Notes under the pieces: generated by a model
What the model saw: the letters and a program-made list of their open reading frames with translations, nothing else
What the model was told of the DNA's origin: nothing
Database searches by the model: none
NCBI RefSeq assembly: GCF_001050115.1
Contig: NZ_CP012024.1
Span: 3,304,779-3,368,778 of the forward strand
Length of the DNA: 64,000 nucleotides
Source: Bacillus smithii
Lineage (GTDB): Bacteria > Bacillota > Bacilli > Bacillales > DSM-4216
Direction: 5' to 3'
In this document: positions 37,003 through 50,316 of the stretch, one piece after another
How positions within the stretch are numbered: position 1 is the first letter of the stretch
Layout of the letters: the number at the start of each line of letters is the position of its first letter
Translations under genes and position numbers: made by a program

Positions 37003-38320
37003 TTTGATTCCCTCCTCCCGAATTTTTATTCGTGAGCGGGAACCATGACTCGCCGTACTTATAGTACCAAGCCGGCTCCAAGATCAATATTTTAGGGGTT
37101 TGTGGACTACGGATTAATTGGTATCCAATTTCCATATCCTCCAGTAAATCCGGATTAAAATCCGGCTGTTTGGAAATAAAATCCAATGCCTCCTGAGCAG
37201 ACGGCAACGTGATTTCCACAGTTTCCGATGGCAGCGAAATATTAAGAGTAAAGTAAGGGCGCTCATATTTATAAATTTTCTCTTTTCCCCAATATTGCTG
37301 AATTTCCGCCATTCCATTTTCATTAAAAACGGGATACCCATTCACGAAAAGCCGATACACAATCTTTGACTCCTTCAAGTCGCTGTCAAAATAACGATAT
37401 TTATCTGTCCAGCCGCCATGTTCATTCACAAATTGAATGCTTTTCCCCATTAAATCATTCAGATCGGATATATGGCCCAGTTCCGCTTCCTGGGCAGGGT
37501 TGACATAAAACATCATATTATTGGTGTAATTGACCCTCATCAAACTCGAACCATCCGTATATTCTTCCCCTTCGGAATTGACATTCTTTTTCACAAAATG
37601 GGGATCGCTAAAGAGGGCATCTTTAAATTTTTCGGTTTCTATAAAATCGGGAATATATTTATAACGAATCATCGTTGTTTTTTCTTTCGGCAAGTAAACG
37701 GTGCCGGTTTTAAACTTATAGGCGCTGTATTCCTTCTTGTCATTGACTTTGGTTAGATAAATTTTTTTCCATTCTTTCAGTTGACTGGAAGCGATTGTGG
37801 TTTTATAAACAGCTTTGTTATGAACAGATACGAAATAGACCGTTGCCTCACTTCCAGCCGTGTTCATATCGTTCAAAATAATATGATCAAAAGTGCCGTT
37901 GGGCAATTTCTTATCTTCAAAGTGCAGTACATTTTGATACATTTTGAGCGGAACTTGTGCCGAATATTCAATATCCACTCGGCCGTTTCCATTGACCAGC
38001 CTTTGCAGTTCCTTCTGGTTGAAATAGCGAGATACATTGCGGAAATCATAAAATTTCCACTTCATCAATTCCTTCATCATGGTATCGATATCTCGCTCAT
38101 TCACAGTGCCGTAATGTGCACCCTCTTTATGGAAGATGATCTTGACAGGTTTAATTAAACTGGAAGCATCGCGATTTTCGCTGATCTCTACTTCATATAA
38201 ATAGTGATTGTTAATCGTCTCATAATCCGGCTGATACGTCCATATGTTCCACGTTAAAATCGCGCTGGCAACCACCAACACTGCTAAAATGACGGATTTG
38301 ATTTTTTCGTACTTCTTCAT
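36989..38320 (-). CDS. yycH: WalK regulatory membrane protein YycH
   Basis: A 443-aa protein with one N-terminal anchor (VILAVLVVASAILTW) and an extracellular three-domain part. It negatively controls the WalK kinase together with YycI in B. subtilis. The ATG at 38320 overlaps the walK stop (ATGA), with GAGGAAG upstream. Confidence 0.93.
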   Translation of the reverse strand: MKKYEKIKSVILAVLVVASAILTWNIWTYQPDYETINNHYLYEVEISENRDASSLIKPVKIIFHKEGAHYGTVNERDIDTMMKELMKWKFYDFRNVSRYFNQKELQRLVNGNGRVDIEYSAQVPLKMYQNVLHFEDKKLPNGTFDHIILNDMNTAGSEATVYFVSVHNKAVYKTTIASSQLKEWKKIYLTKVNDKKEYSAYKFKTGTVYLPKEKTTMIRYKYIPDFIETEKFKDALFSDPHFVKKNVNSEGEEYTDGSSLMRVNYTNNMMFYVNPAQEAELGHISDLNDLMGKSIQFVNEHGGWTDKYRYFDSDLKESKIVYRLFVNGYPVFNENGMAEIQQYWGKEKIYKYERPYFTLNISLPSETVEITLPSAQEALDFISKQPDFNPDLLEDMEIGYQLIRSPQTPKILILEPAWYYKYGESWFPLTNKNSGGGNQSGLE

Positions 38321-40140
38321 GACCAATCTTCCTCTTCTGATGGTTCATATGGCAACGTCAAATAAATAGTCGTACCTTTTCCTTCCACACTGGTCGCCCA
38401 AATTTTTCCGCCATGAGCAGTGATCAACTGTTTAGCGATTGCCAGTCCCAGTCCTGTTCCTCCCATTTTACGAGAACGTGCTTTATCCACCCGGTAAAAA
38501 CGCTCAAAAATCTTATCCAAGTTCTTTTTCGGTATACCCATTCCTTGGTCTTTAATGCTGACCTCAATATAATGATTCTTTTCTTCCGCCTTGAAAGTAA
38601 TTTGACCGCCTTCCGGAGAATATTTCAAGGCGTTGGAAATAATGTTGTCCAGAACTTGAGTCAGTTTGTCCGGATCAAACTCGACATATAACGGATAGTT
38701 TGGAAGTTTTCTTTCAAAAACGACATGCTGCTCTTTCGTCATTTCAAAACGATCAATAATTCTATGGAAAAACTTCACAAAATCTAATTCTTCTTTTTCC
38801 AGTTTGAAATCGGTGTTGTCCATTTTGGAAAGCTGAAGAAGATCATTGACAAGACGAATCATTCGTTCTGTTTCATTTTGCGCGACTTCTAAAAACCGCG
38901 GTGCAATTTCCGGATCTTTCCACGCTCCATCTGCCAGCGCTTCTAAATAGCTTCGCATCGTGGTTAATGGAGTCCTCAGTTCATGGGACACATTGGCGAC
39001 AAACTCTTTACGTTCCATTTCGATTTCTTCTTGTTCTGTAATATCATGCAGAACGACAATCAGTCCGTTTAAAAACCCGGTTTCTTTTTGTAAAATCGAA
39101 AAATTGGCTCTTAAAATATAAGGGCGATCTTTCGTGCTGAAATCGAGATTAATGGAATCTTTCATATTCAGCAAGTCCTCGAATTCATATTGGCCCTCTA
39201 AATGAAGCAGAGTGACAATCGATTCGGACATTACTGTTTCACGTGAAACATTCAACATTTCAGTAGCCGGCTTGTTGATTAAAATAACGCGCCCTCTTCT
39301 GTCGGTCGCAATGACGCCGTCTGTCATATAAGATAATACGGAAGATAATTTTCTTCTCTCGCTTTCAGTGGAAGCTTGGGCTTCTTGCAAACGTTTTGTC
39401 ATATTATTAAACGTTATCGCTAGCTGACCGATTTCATCATTGCCATATACTTTTACTTTTCTCGAAAAATTCCCTTTTCCCATTGCAAGGGCCTGCCGCC
39501 TCATTTCAGTAATCGGTTTTGTAATCGTATTGGCAATCAAAATACCGAGAAAAGCAGTTATCAATAAAGCAATGATGGTTCCTGATATAAAGATTTGATT
39601 AATTTCATTCATTTGTTTAAAGACATTTTCAATTTTGGCAACCAGATAGACGGCCCCGATTACCTCTTTATTGGAGACAATGGGGGAAGTATACACCCAA
39701 ATGCGGTTGTGGGTCTGCTGATCCAAATATATCTTGTCTTCTTCCGAACCGACAGCAAGCGTTCTCTTGACCGCCAGCTCTGTTGTTCTTTGTCCGACAA
39801 TTCCTTGGTTGTTAGGATCAGAAGTCCCGATAATCCGATTGTGGTTATCAATCACTCGCACTTCTGACACGTCAGAAGCTGCAAAATCCCCCAAAATTTT
39901 GCGAATGTCTTTTTCTAATGTCGCCGAATTTTCATTCCGGTCTTTGAGCATTTCTTCGCGCAAATTATACTCTAGTAAGTTGACTCGTTCTTTCAATGAG
40001 TTTTTAAAATTGGTGACAAGTTTTGTTTCCAGTTCACGGACAAAATAAACCCCGATCACCTGCGTGGCAAACAAAATCAAGAGGACATAGATCACAACAA
40101 ATTTGACCCGGATTGAGCGAAAAAAACCAACTTTTTTCAT
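38317..40140 (-). CDS. walK: Essential two-component sensor kinase WalK
   Basis: A 607-aa sensor histidine kinase controlling cell-wall turnover. Two transmembrane helices (about 13-33 and 184-206) flank an extracellular Cache/PAS-like domain. A HAMP domain (about 205-257), an intracellular PAS (about 265-370) and HisKA with H386 (ANVSHELRTPLTTM) follow, then HATPase_c with the N, G1 (DQGMGIPKK) and G2 (GGTGLGLAI) boxes. walR lies 6 bp upstream. A perfect parS site is embedded in codons about 298-303. Confidence 0.98.
   Translation of the reverse strand: MKKVGFFRSIRVKFVVIYVLLILFATQVIGVYFVRELETKLVTNFKNSLKERVNLLEYNLREEMLKDRNENSATLEKDIRKILGDFAASDVSEVRVIDNHNRIIGTSDPNNQGIVGQRTTELAVKRTLAVGSEEDKIYLDQQTHNRIWVYTSPIVSNKEVIGAVYLVAKIENVFKQMNEINQIFISGTIIALLITAFLGILIANTITKPITEMRRQALAMGKGNFSRKVKVYGNDEIGQLAITFNNMTKRLQEAQASTESERRKLSSVLSYMTDGVIATDRRGRVILINKPATEMLNVSRETVMSESIVTLLHLEGQYEFEDLLNMKDSINLDFSTKDRPYILRANFSILQKETGFLNGLIVVLHDITEQEEIEMERKEFVANVSHELRTPLTTMRSYLEALADGAWKDPEIAPRFLEVAQNETERMIRLVNDLLQLSKMDNTDFKLEKEELDFVKFFHRIIDRFEMTKEQHVVFERKLPNYPLYVEFDPDKLTQVLDNIISNALKYSPEGGQITFKAEEKNHYIEVSIKDQGMGIPKKNLDKIFERFYRVDKARSRKMGGTGLGLAIAKQLITAHGGKIWATSVEGKGTTIYLTLPYEPSEEEDWS
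39235..39250. promoter_or_regulatory. parS site within walK
   Basis: TGTTTCACGTGAAACA is a perfect 16-bp palindrome and an ideal Spo0J/ParB binding site. It encodes NVSRET in WalK. Confidence 0.95.
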
Positions 40141-40146
40141 CGAATT

Positions 40147-40857
40147 CTACTCCTGATCCGGAGTACGCAAATAATAACCTACTCCACGACGTGTTACAAT
40201 CCATGTCGGATGGCTTGGATTATCTTCAATTTTTTCACGCAAGCGTCGGATGGTGACGTCTACTGTCCGAACATCCCCGTAATAATCGTATCCCCAAACC
40301 GTTTGAAGCAAATGCTCTCGGGTCATAACTTGGCCGATATGTTTTGCCAAATAATGGAGCAGTTCAAACTCGCGATGTGTCAATTCAATGGTTTCTCCAC
40401 GTTTTGAAACGACATATGCATCAGGATGAATGACTAATGGTCCAATCGTAATCTCACTGTTATTCTCTTCTTCATTTGATTGTGTCGACACATTTTGATG
40501 GCGACGCAGATTTGCTTTTACACGAGCTAATAATTCCCGTGTACTGAACGGTTTTGTCACATAGTCATCGGCTCCCAATTCCAAACCGAGAACTTTGTCA
40601 ATCTCAGAATCCTTTGCCGTCAACATGATTATCGGCATTTCGTATTTTTTCCGCACTTCCCGGCAAACTTCTATGCCGTCTCGTCCCGGAAGCATAATAT
40701 CAAGCAATATCATATCTGGTTGGATATCCTCCACCATTTGCATGGCTGTTTCCCCATCATAAGCACAATGTACTTCATAACCTTCTTTTTTTAAATTAAA
40801 CTCCAATATATCTGCAATCGGTTTTTCATCGTCTACAACAAGAATTTTCTTTTGCAT
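40147..40857 (-). CDS. walR: Essential response regulator WalR
   Basis: A 236-aa OmpR-family regulator and partner of WalK. The receiver domain has phospho-acceptor D53 ([13 protein letters not shown]), the acidic pair DD at 9-10 and K in VTKPFS. The winged-helix domain ends with [32 protein letters not shown]. It controls autolysin and cell-wall genes and is first in the walRKHIJ-htrC operon. Confidence 0.98.
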   Translation of the reverse strand: MQKKILVVDDEKPIADILEFNLKKEGYEVHCAYDGETAMQMVEDIQPDMILLDIMLPGRDGIEVCREVRKKYEMPIIMLTAKDSEIDKVLGLELGADDYVTKPFSTRELLARVKANLRRHQNVSTQSNEEENNSEITIGPLVIHPDAYVVSKRGETIELTHREFELLHYLAKHIGQVMTREHLLQTVWGYDYYGDVRTVDVTIRRLREKIEDNPSHPTWIVTRRGVGYYLRTPDQE

Positions 40858-41045
40858 ACTTACTCTCCTCTTTTATTGAGAATCCTACTATTTATATATT
40901 ATCAAATCATTTCAATGTAAAATAGAACAGGTCTTTTATTACTTTAACACTTTCTTGATGCCTTTTCATCCGACCTGTTGATAGAAAAATCAACGCTATT
41001 CGTCATTTCTGAATGTTGTCAAATGGACATCGGCGGTATATGAAA

Positions 41046-41088
41046 AAAGAAGCACTGCGAGAGCAATATGTCATCGCAATGCTTCTTT
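41046..41088 (-). terminator. Terminator of the tRNA operon
   Basis: A 15-bp stem (one G-U) with AAAGAAGCATTGCGA on the minus strand, 13-nt loop, followed by Ts. It lies just past tRNA-Phe. Confidence 0.88.
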
Positions 41089-41091
41089 GAG

Positions 41092-41164
41092 TGGCTTGGG
41101 ACGGAATCGAACCGCCGACACAAGGATTTTCAGTCCTTTGCTCTACCGACTGAGCTACCAAGCC
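41092..41164 (-). tRNA. tRNA-Phe (GAA)
   Basis: A cloverleaf on the minus strand with GGCTTGG/CCAAGCC acceptor, anticodon loop CTGAAAA and TTCGATT T-loop. CCA is not encoded (CTC follows the discriminator A). Last of four tRNAs in the order of the B. subtilis trnY cluster. Confidence 0.97.
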
Positions 41165-41267
41165 GCAATAAAAAATTCGACCTGCTTATTCATTCGTCCA
41201 ATGCATTCATTCAACGATTGCCGCACCAAATTTTGACGGAACAAAGCAAAAGTTCAATTGTTGAAAA

Positions 41268-41343
41268 TGGCGGTCCCGACGGGAATCGAACCCGCGATCT
41301 CCTGCGTGACAGGCAGGCGTGATAACCGCTACACTACGGGACC
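41268..41343 (-). tRNA. tRNA-Asp (GTC)
   Basis: Minus-strand cloverleaf with GGTCCCG/CGGGACC acceptor, anticodon loop CTGTCAC and encoded CCA. Confidence 0.97.
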
Positions 41344-41394
41344 AATATTCATCATGAAAGGAAGTTGGCAGCAAGAAGCTTTTCTTCTGGCAAG

Positions 41395-41466
41395 TGACCC
41401 GTACGGGATTCGAACCCGTGTTACCGCCGTGAAAGGGCGGTGTCTTAACCACTTGACCAACGGGCC
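41395..41466 (-). tRNA. tRNA-Glu (TTC)
   Basis: Minus-strand cloverleaf with GGCCCGT/ACGGGTC acceptor including one G-U pair, and anticodon loop CTTTCAC. CCA is not encoded. Confidence 0.97.
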
Positions 41467-41470
41467 GAAA

Positions 41471-41546
41471 TGGTGAGCCATGGAGGATTCGAACCTCCGA
41501 CCCTCTGATTAAAAGTCAGATGCTCTACCGACTGAGCTAATGGCTC
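41471..41546 (-). tRNA. tRNA-Lys (TTT)
   Basis: Minus-strand cloverleaf with GAGCCAT/ATGGCTC acceptor, anticodon loop CTTTTAA and encoded CCA. First tRNA of the operon. Confidence 0.97.
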
Positions 41547-41567
41547 ATTATTAAATGTTAATGCTTC

Positions 41568-41924
41568 TTATGTATAAAGAAGTTTGGACAAAGGAACTAA
41601 TCTAATCATTACGGCTAGAACCGCTTGTCCTGTCTTTTCATCAATGAACAGCTCAAGCTGCCAACATCCTTTTGCCGCCGGCTCTCGAATGACTAATTTC
41701 AATAGGTGTTTGTACTGTGTATCTGAAATCGCACCGGGAGCATGATCTTTCAAGATATGATTAGCGGCGACGTTGTTAATAATAACACAACATTTGATAA
41801 TTAGACAACACCTTTTTAAAAGATTTGTCGAAAAAAAGAATGGGATGTAAAAAAAGCTGACCTCATCTAAAGTTTGAACTCCTCCTTCACAATATACTCG
41901 ATAATCTGCTTTGATCATCTCCAT
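41568..41924 (-). other. Open frame of doubtful status between purA and the tRNAs
   Basis: A 118-codon frame whose last half (for example YKHLLKLVIREPAAKGCWQL) looks protein-like, but it starts inside the loop of the purA terminator, has no ribosome site and matches no family I recognise. It could be a decayed gene whose true start is lost. Confidence 0.2.
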
Positions 41925-41966
41925 ATATCGTAAACTTCGGAGGAGTCCAATCTTTAAGAAGTCAGC
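41849..41966 (-). terminator. Long-armed terminator downstream of purA
   Basis: On the minus strand an imperfect 28-nt arm starting GCTGACTTCTTAAAG pairs with a second arm ending GAGGTCAGC, followed by T7. The loop is about 53 nt. It starts 11 bp after the purA stop. Confidence 0.65.
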
Positions 41967-41976
41967 CTATTTTTGT

Positions 41977-43302
<1,326 letters not shown>

Positions 43303-43423
43303 CTATTGTTTAAACCGGCAGAAAACTCAAAAGTCATGTTTGAGATCCCGGTCTGAACAACTTCCATGTTCAAGATACCACCATCACTTGGAAGATGAAC
43401 TTTTCAGTTTTGGCACCTTTTTT

Positions 43424-43501
43424 ATTTTACCAATATCTTCTCTTGTTAGTCAATTCAAAATCCGAACATTTATTTTTATATAAATTGTTTTCGTTCGTAA
43501 A
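43424..43501 (-). promoter_or_regulatory. purA promoter with paired PurBoxes
   Basis: On the minus strand TTGACT (43448-43453) and TAAAAT (43424-43429) are 18 bp apart. Directly upstream lie two convergent PurR boxes: AAAATCCGAACATTT (from 43457, plus strand) and TTACGAACGAAAA (43501 downward, minus strand). Their CGAAC cores are 25 bp apart. This fits the PurR pair arrangement in B. subtilis and implies repression by purines. Confidence 0.7.
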
Positions 43502-43636
43502 AATCATTTTTCACGAGCAAAAAAATTCCGTGATGACAATAGAGAGCAAGCGAAAAGGCCCCTTTTGGCTAATTTCGTTTTATTCCTTCAATACCTAATG
43601 ATTCACAAATCTCGACATGGGATTGTTTAACCGCCT

Positions 43637-43676
43637 AAAAAAGAGAGGCATTTTTTCAGAAGATATGCCTCTCTTA
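43637..43676 (-). terminator. Terminator of dnaB
   Basis: AAGAGAGGCAT / ATGCCTCTCTT stem with a T-run on the minus strand. It overlaps the dnaB stop codon. Confidence 0.88.
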
Positions 43677-45038
43677 TGCTCCCGGCGGAATGGAAGCTTC
43701 ATCATACCGCCGTTCCAAATTGACAAATTTATTGTATTCTTTTATAAAAGCCAGTTGAACAGTGCCGACAGGACCGTTTCTTTGCTTTGCAATGATGATT
43801 TCAATAATGTTCTTATTCTCAGATTCTTTATCATAATAATCATCCCGATACAAAAAAGCTACAATATCGGCATCTTGCTCTATAGCTCCCGATTCACGGA
43901 TATCCGACATCATCGGCCGTTTATCCTGGCGCTGTTCCACTCCACGAGACAGCTGAGATAAAGCAATGACAGGGACTTCCAATTCTCTTGCCAACGCTTT
44001 TAACGATCGGGAGATTTCCGACACTTCTTGCTGGCGGTTTTCTCCAGAGCGTCCGCTGCCTTGAATCAGCTGCAAATAATCAATGACGATCATGCCAAGT
44101 CCATGTTCTTGTTTTAAACGGCGACACTTGGCCCTAATTTCGTTGATGCGAATGCCCGGTGTATCGTCTATAAAAATGCCGGCATTGGACAAGCTTCCCA
44201 TTGCCATCGTTAATTTTCGCCAATCTTCTTCCGTCAAAGTCCCTGTCCGCAAGTTTTGGGCATTGATATTCCCTTCCGCACACAACATCCGCATGACGAG
44301 CTGCTCAGCCCCCATTTCCAAACTGAAAATGGCTACATTTTCATCGGTCTTTGTAGCGACATTTTGGGCAATATTGAGTGCAAAAGCCGTTTTCCCGACA
44401 GATGGACGGGCGGCGACAATAATTAAATCGCTGCGCTGGAATCCCGCGGTCATCCGATCCAATTCAGCGAATCCAGTCGGAATTCCGGTTACATCACCTT
44501 TGCGATTATGAAGCATCTCAATATTGTCATACGTCCGGACGAGTACGTCTTTTATATTGTGAAACCCAGAAGTATTTTTTCTCTGGGCAACTTCCATAAT
44601 TCTTTTTTCCGCATCGTTTAACAGATCGTCAACATCGTCTTCTCGTGTGTAGCCTTCTTGGGCAATCTCTGTCGCTGTTCGAATTAACCTTCTCAATAAC
44701 GATTTTTCTTCAACAATTTTAGCGTAATATTCAATATTGGCGGCTGTCGGTACGCTTCCGGCAAGTTCCGTCAAATACGCTACCCCGCCGACATCCTCCA
44801 AATTGTTGGAAGCAGCCAATTCTTCTGTAACGGTAATCACATCCACCGCTTTTCCTTCATCACTTAACTTCAGCATCACACTGAAAATTTTTTGGTTGGC
44901 GCTTCGGTAAAAATCAGTAGGACTTAAAATCTCCGACGCGGTGATCAAAGCAGAAGGTTCTAAAAATATAGCCCCTAAAACGGCTTGTTCCGCTTCTATA
45001 TTTTGCGGTGGAATTCTATCCATCAATAGATCACTCAT
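43674..45038 (-). CDS. dnaB: Replicative DNA helicase (DnaB; DnaC in B. subtilis)
   Basis: A hexameric 5'-3' helicase at the replication fork, about 454 aa. The N-terminal domain begins MDRIPPQNIEAEQAVLGAIF. The RecA-like domain has Walker A ARPSVGKTAFALN, Walker B IVIDYLQLI and the arginine-finger region LSQLSRGVEQR. ATGATGAGT follows GGGAGTGG, so the start is at 45041 or 45038. Confidence 0.98.
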   Translation of the reverse strand: MSDLLMDRIPPQNIEAEQAVLGAIFLEPSALITASEILSPTDFYRSANQKIFSVMLKLSDEGKAVDVITVTEELAASNNLEDVGGVAYLTELAGSVPTAANIEYYAKIVEEKSLLRRLIRTATEIAQEGYTREDDVDDLLNDAEKRIMEVAQRKNTSGFHNIKDVLVRTYDNIEMLHNRKGDVTGIPTGFAELDRMTAGFQRSDLIIVAARPSVGKTAFALNIAQNVATKTDENVAIFSLEMGAEQLVMRMLCAEGNINAQNLRTGTLTEEDWRKLTMAMGSLSNAGIFIDDTPGIRINEIRAKCRRLKQEHGLGMIVIDYLQLIQGSGRSGENRQQEVSEISRSLKALARELEVPVIALSQLSRGVEQRQDKRPMMSDIRESGAIEQDADIVAFLYRDDYYDKESENKNIIEIIIAKQRNGPVGTVQLAFIKEYNKFVNLERRYDEASIPPGA

Positions 45039-45121
45039 CATAACCACTCCCAAATGGTTAGAAGGTATTCAGAGTCCCTCATGAAAAGAAGGCCGACTCA
45101 CAGAGTTCGCCCTCCAAATTC

Positions 45122-45170
45122 ACAATATATAGACAAGGATGATGGATATAGTTTATCTATATATTGTCAA
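45122..45170 (-). promoter_or_regulatory. Inverted repeat and TTGACA before dnaB
   Basis: ACAATATATAGA (45122-45133) and TCTATATATTGT (45156-45167) are perfect arms with a 22-nt loop. On the minus strand the second arm overlaps TTGACA (45165-45170), a possible -35. The -10 is unclear. May regulate dnaB expression. Confidence 0.35.
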
Positions 45171-45247
45171 AGGGATCTTAACCCTCTGAATCAGCCCTTT
45201 TCTTTTAACTATTTTATCATGAAAACAAGCCGAACGGTTTGGTAAAA

Positions 45248-47667
<2,420 letters not shown>

Positions 47668-47683
47668 AACTTCAGCTCCTAAG

Positions 47684-48625
47684 TCATGGTTTTTGTTGGA
47701 GGCGCTGTTTTAAATCAAAACCTAAATCCATTATACCTAATATCCGGACAAGATAAAGCACCGGAAAAAAGAGAAAAGAAAGAACTGTCAGCGCTGTTGG
47801 GACCGCTTTCGGCCAATTTTTTAAGTTCCCGAAAAAGTAAAGAAACGAGATCCCTTGAATGGTGAGACAGATTTGCAGCATAAATAACAAATTTATATAA
47901 ATCATATACCACATACTCCCATTTTCAGGAACAAAGATAATGGCTGCGATTAAAACGATGATATAATACCATAATACGCTTTTCGGCATTTGCCATTCAC
48001 GGATAGGCTTCCAAGAGGGAACCTCAACCCCTAATCTTTTCAAAATCGGAAAATGGATGACTGTAAACAGGAAAACCATGACAAACGAAGAAACGACAAA
48101 TATACTTGGCACAAGAGCACGGAAATAGTCCATGCCAAATTCGAATTGCTCCATTGCTTTGTCAGGAACGGGCTCTCCCAGTTGATCCATCATATGAACG
48201 GATCGCTCAAACGATTCTCTCAACATTTTCATGGAATCATCAATTAAATTAAAATGGAAGAAAAGAACAGCGACCACGTATTGAATGATCGTATTGGCCA
48301 AAAAGACCAAACTTCCCGCCATATAAACAGAGAACTTCCCTTTTTTTCGATAAAGAAAATAACCCATCGCCGCGCCTGTTGTTCCATAGGCAAACCCAAT
48401 CGAAACAGCGGCAATATTTCCCGTTATCATAGATATGATAATGGCTGCAATGATGAGCATGACTGAGTTTTTGGCAGGGTATTTTGCGCTGTATATGAAA
48501 AACGGCAATATAAGAAAAAAGCTTGATGCAATCCAAAGTACCGGTATGTAAAGAGTGATGAGTAACAGGACTGCATAGAGAGCGAGCATCATCGCTCCTT
48601 CCGTTAATATTCGCGTATTTTTCAC
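47684..48625 (-). CDS. yybS: DUF2232 membrane protein (YybS family)
   Basis: A 313-aa protein with about eight hydrophobic helices, in the fixed rpsR-yybS-gdpP order of bacilli. The N-terminus RILTEGAMMLALYAVLLLIT resembles substrate-binding (S) components of ECF transporters. Function is unproven. It is 16 bp before gdpP, so probably the first gene of a yybS-gdpP-rplI operon. Confidence 0.88.
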   Translation of the reverse strand: MKNTRILTEGAMMLALYAVLLLITLYIPVLWIASSFFLILPFFIYSAKYPAKNSVMLIIAAIIISMITGNIAAVSIGFAYGTTGAAMGYFLYRKKGKFSVYMAGSLVFLANTIIQYVVAVLFFHFNLIDDSMKMLRESFERSVHMMDQLGEPVPDKAMEQFEFGMDYFRALVPSIFVVSSFVMVFLFTVIHFPILKRLGVEVPSWKPIREWQMPKSVLWYYIIVLIAAIIFVPENGSMWYMIYINLLFMLQICLTIQGISFLYFFGNLKNWPKAVPTALTVLSFLFFPVLYLVRILGIMDLGFDLKQRLQQKP

Positions 48626-48802
48626 AAAAACACCTCTCTATGTCATGGTAAGTTGCTTAAGTTCATCACTTACCATTTTAGCTTTCATATCACGATGATT
48701 CAATATTCTTGGCAGACTGTTGAAATCGCTCTGTTTTATGGAATGTGCAGAAGAAACACAGATTTCATCCTATTAAACAGATGGCGCTTATTTTACAAAT
48801 AA

Positions 48803-48838
48803 GCAAAAGCAGCAAGGATTCCATTCCCTGCTGCTTAC
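48803..48838 (-). terminator. Terminator of rpsF-ssb-rpsR
   Basis: Minus strand AGCAGCAGGGAAT / ATCCTTGCTGCT hairpin followed by TTTTGCTTATTT. Confidence 0.7.
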
Positions 48839-48848
48839 TAAGAAAACC

Positions 48849-49085
48849 TTATTTATCTTCCGCTACATATGGCAGAAGTGCCATTTGACGTGCTCGTTTG
48901 ATGGCACGAGTTAATTGGCGTTGATATTTCGCACTTGTTCCAGTTACACGGCGCGGAAGAATTTTTCCACGTTCAGAAATGAACTTTTTCAGAAGATCTA
49001 CATCTTTATAGTCAATGTGTGTAATGCCGTTAGCTGTAAAATAGCACACTTTCCGGCGTCTGCGTCCGCCTCTGCGTCCAGCCAT
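48849..49085 (-). CDS. rpsR: 30S ribosomal protein S18
   Basis: A 78-aa protein with the C-terminal pattern [32 protein letters not shown]. Third gene of the rpsF-ssb-rpsR operon. Confidence 0.98.
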   Translation of the reverse strand: MAGRRGGRRRRKVCYFTANGITHIDYKDVDLLKKFISERGKILPRRVTGTSAKYQRQLTRAIKRARQMALLPYVAEDK

Positions 49086-49111
49086 GTGATTCCCTCCTTT
49101 TCTTTATTCGC

Positions 49112-49609
49112 TTAAAATGGAAGATCATCATCGGAAATATCAATTTGTTGTCCATCGTTGGCAAATGGATCTTCATCTACACGTGTATAATTTTCATTTC
49201 TTTGTTGATTCTGATTTGGGCTAAACGGAAAATCCTGAGATTTCTGGCCGCTATAAAATCCGTTTTCACCGCCGCGATTATTGGTAACGCTGCGTGGCTC
49301 TAAAAATTGAACGCTTTCGGCTAGAACTTCTGTTACATATACACGTCTTCCATCTTGTGCTTCATAGTTTCGTGTTTGCAAACGGCCGTCAACGCCAGCT
49401 AAACTACCTTTTTTTAAGTAGTTTGCCACGTTTTCAGCCGGGCGCCGCCATACTACACAATTAATAAAGTCAGCTTCTCTTTCGCCCTGTTGATTCGTAT
49501 AATTTCGATTGACAGCAAGAGTAAAGGTAGCAACCGCTACTCCATTCGGTGTATATCGAAGCTCAGGATCCCTTGTTAACCGACCGACCAAAACGACACG
49601 GTTCATCAT
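49112..49609 (-). CDS. ssb: Single-stranded DNA-binding protein
   Basis: An OB-fold protein ([22 protein letters not shown], then [17 protein letters not shown]) with a Gln/Asn-rich linker and the acidic C-terminal tip DISDDDLPF that recruits partner proteins. Start ATGATGAAC (49609 or 49606) follows AAAAGGGG. About 165 aa, the major chromosomal SsbA form. Confidence 0.97.
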   Translation of the reverse strand: MMNRVVLVGRLTRDPELRYTPNGVAVATFTLAVNRNYTNQQGEREADFINCVVWRRPAENVANYLKKGSLAGVDGRLQTRNYEAQDGRRVYVTEVLAESVQFLEPRSVTNNRGGENGFYSGQKSQDFPFSPNQNQQRNENYTRVDEDPFANDGQQIDISDDDLPF

Positions 49610-49633
49610 CAGAATCAACCCCTTTTTTACACG

Positions 49634-49649
49634 TGTTCCACGTGAAACA
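49634..49649. promoter_or_regulatory. parS site between rpsF and ssb
   Basis: TGTTCCACGTGAAACA, a perfect match to the Bacillus parS consensus TGTTNCACGTGAAACA, in the gap between rpsF and ssb. Confidence 0.93.
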
Positions 49650-49678
49650 TATATGATTCAAATTTCATTTTCATCAAA

Positions 49679-49966
49679 TTATTCATCTTCTTTTACAACA
49701 ATGTGGCGAAGAATATCGTCGTTGATTTTTGCCAAACGGTCAAATTCTTGAACAGCTTCCGGATTCGACTTCACATGAACAATGTGGTAAATTCCTTCGC
49801 GGAAGTCGTTAATTTCGTAGGCTAAACGACGTTTTCCCCACTCTTTCGAATCGATGATTTCCGCACCTTTGGAAGACAAAATATTGTCAAAACGTTCTAC
49901 GATTGATTTTTTCGTTTCATCGTCAACGTTTGGGCGGATAATATACATAAGTTCGTACTTTCTCAT
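49679..49966 (-). CDS. rpsF: 30S ribosomal protein S6
   Basis: A 95-aa protein beginning [17 protein letters not shown] with the central [40 protein letters not shown] precedes the ATG. Confidence 0.98.
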   Translation of the reverse strand: MRKYELMYIIRPNVDDETKKSIVERFDNILSSKGAEIIDSKEWGKRRLAYEINDFREGIYHIVHVKSNPEAVQEFDRLAKINDDILRHIVVKEDE

Positions 49967-50316
49967 CTTTCTTTCACCTCCTCATGGTCTATGCGGCTCT
50001 TTTTCACATAAAAGAGCAAGGAGTAACAATCTTTCATTACTCACAATTTGATAGTATACCATAGTTTTAACGAAAAAGCAATTTCCCATAAATGTTGTGC
50101 AGTATAAAAAAACGATGGTAATGTGTATCTATCATTGTCTTGTTTATTATACCATAAACAGAACGAATGTTCCTGATTATTTTTTAAAATCTGAAAAAAA
50201 GATCGCTTTTCAACTGAATCTTGTATTTTCAACTGTTACAAAATAATTTGTTTCCTTAATATACACTGAAAAGAAAAAATCCGCTAAAAACACAGCGGAT
50301 TTTCCCATCAACTTCA
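49967..50316 (-). promoter_or_regulatory. Upstream region of rpsF
   Basis: The minus-strand leader contains a hairpin CTCTTTT-N5-AAAAAGAG followed by CCGCATAGACC near 49990-50020. Bacterial rpsF leaders bind the S6:S18 pair through a CCG-containing motif, so this could be that autoregulatory element. A TATAAT lies at about 50147-50152. Not proven from sequence. Confidence 0.3.
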
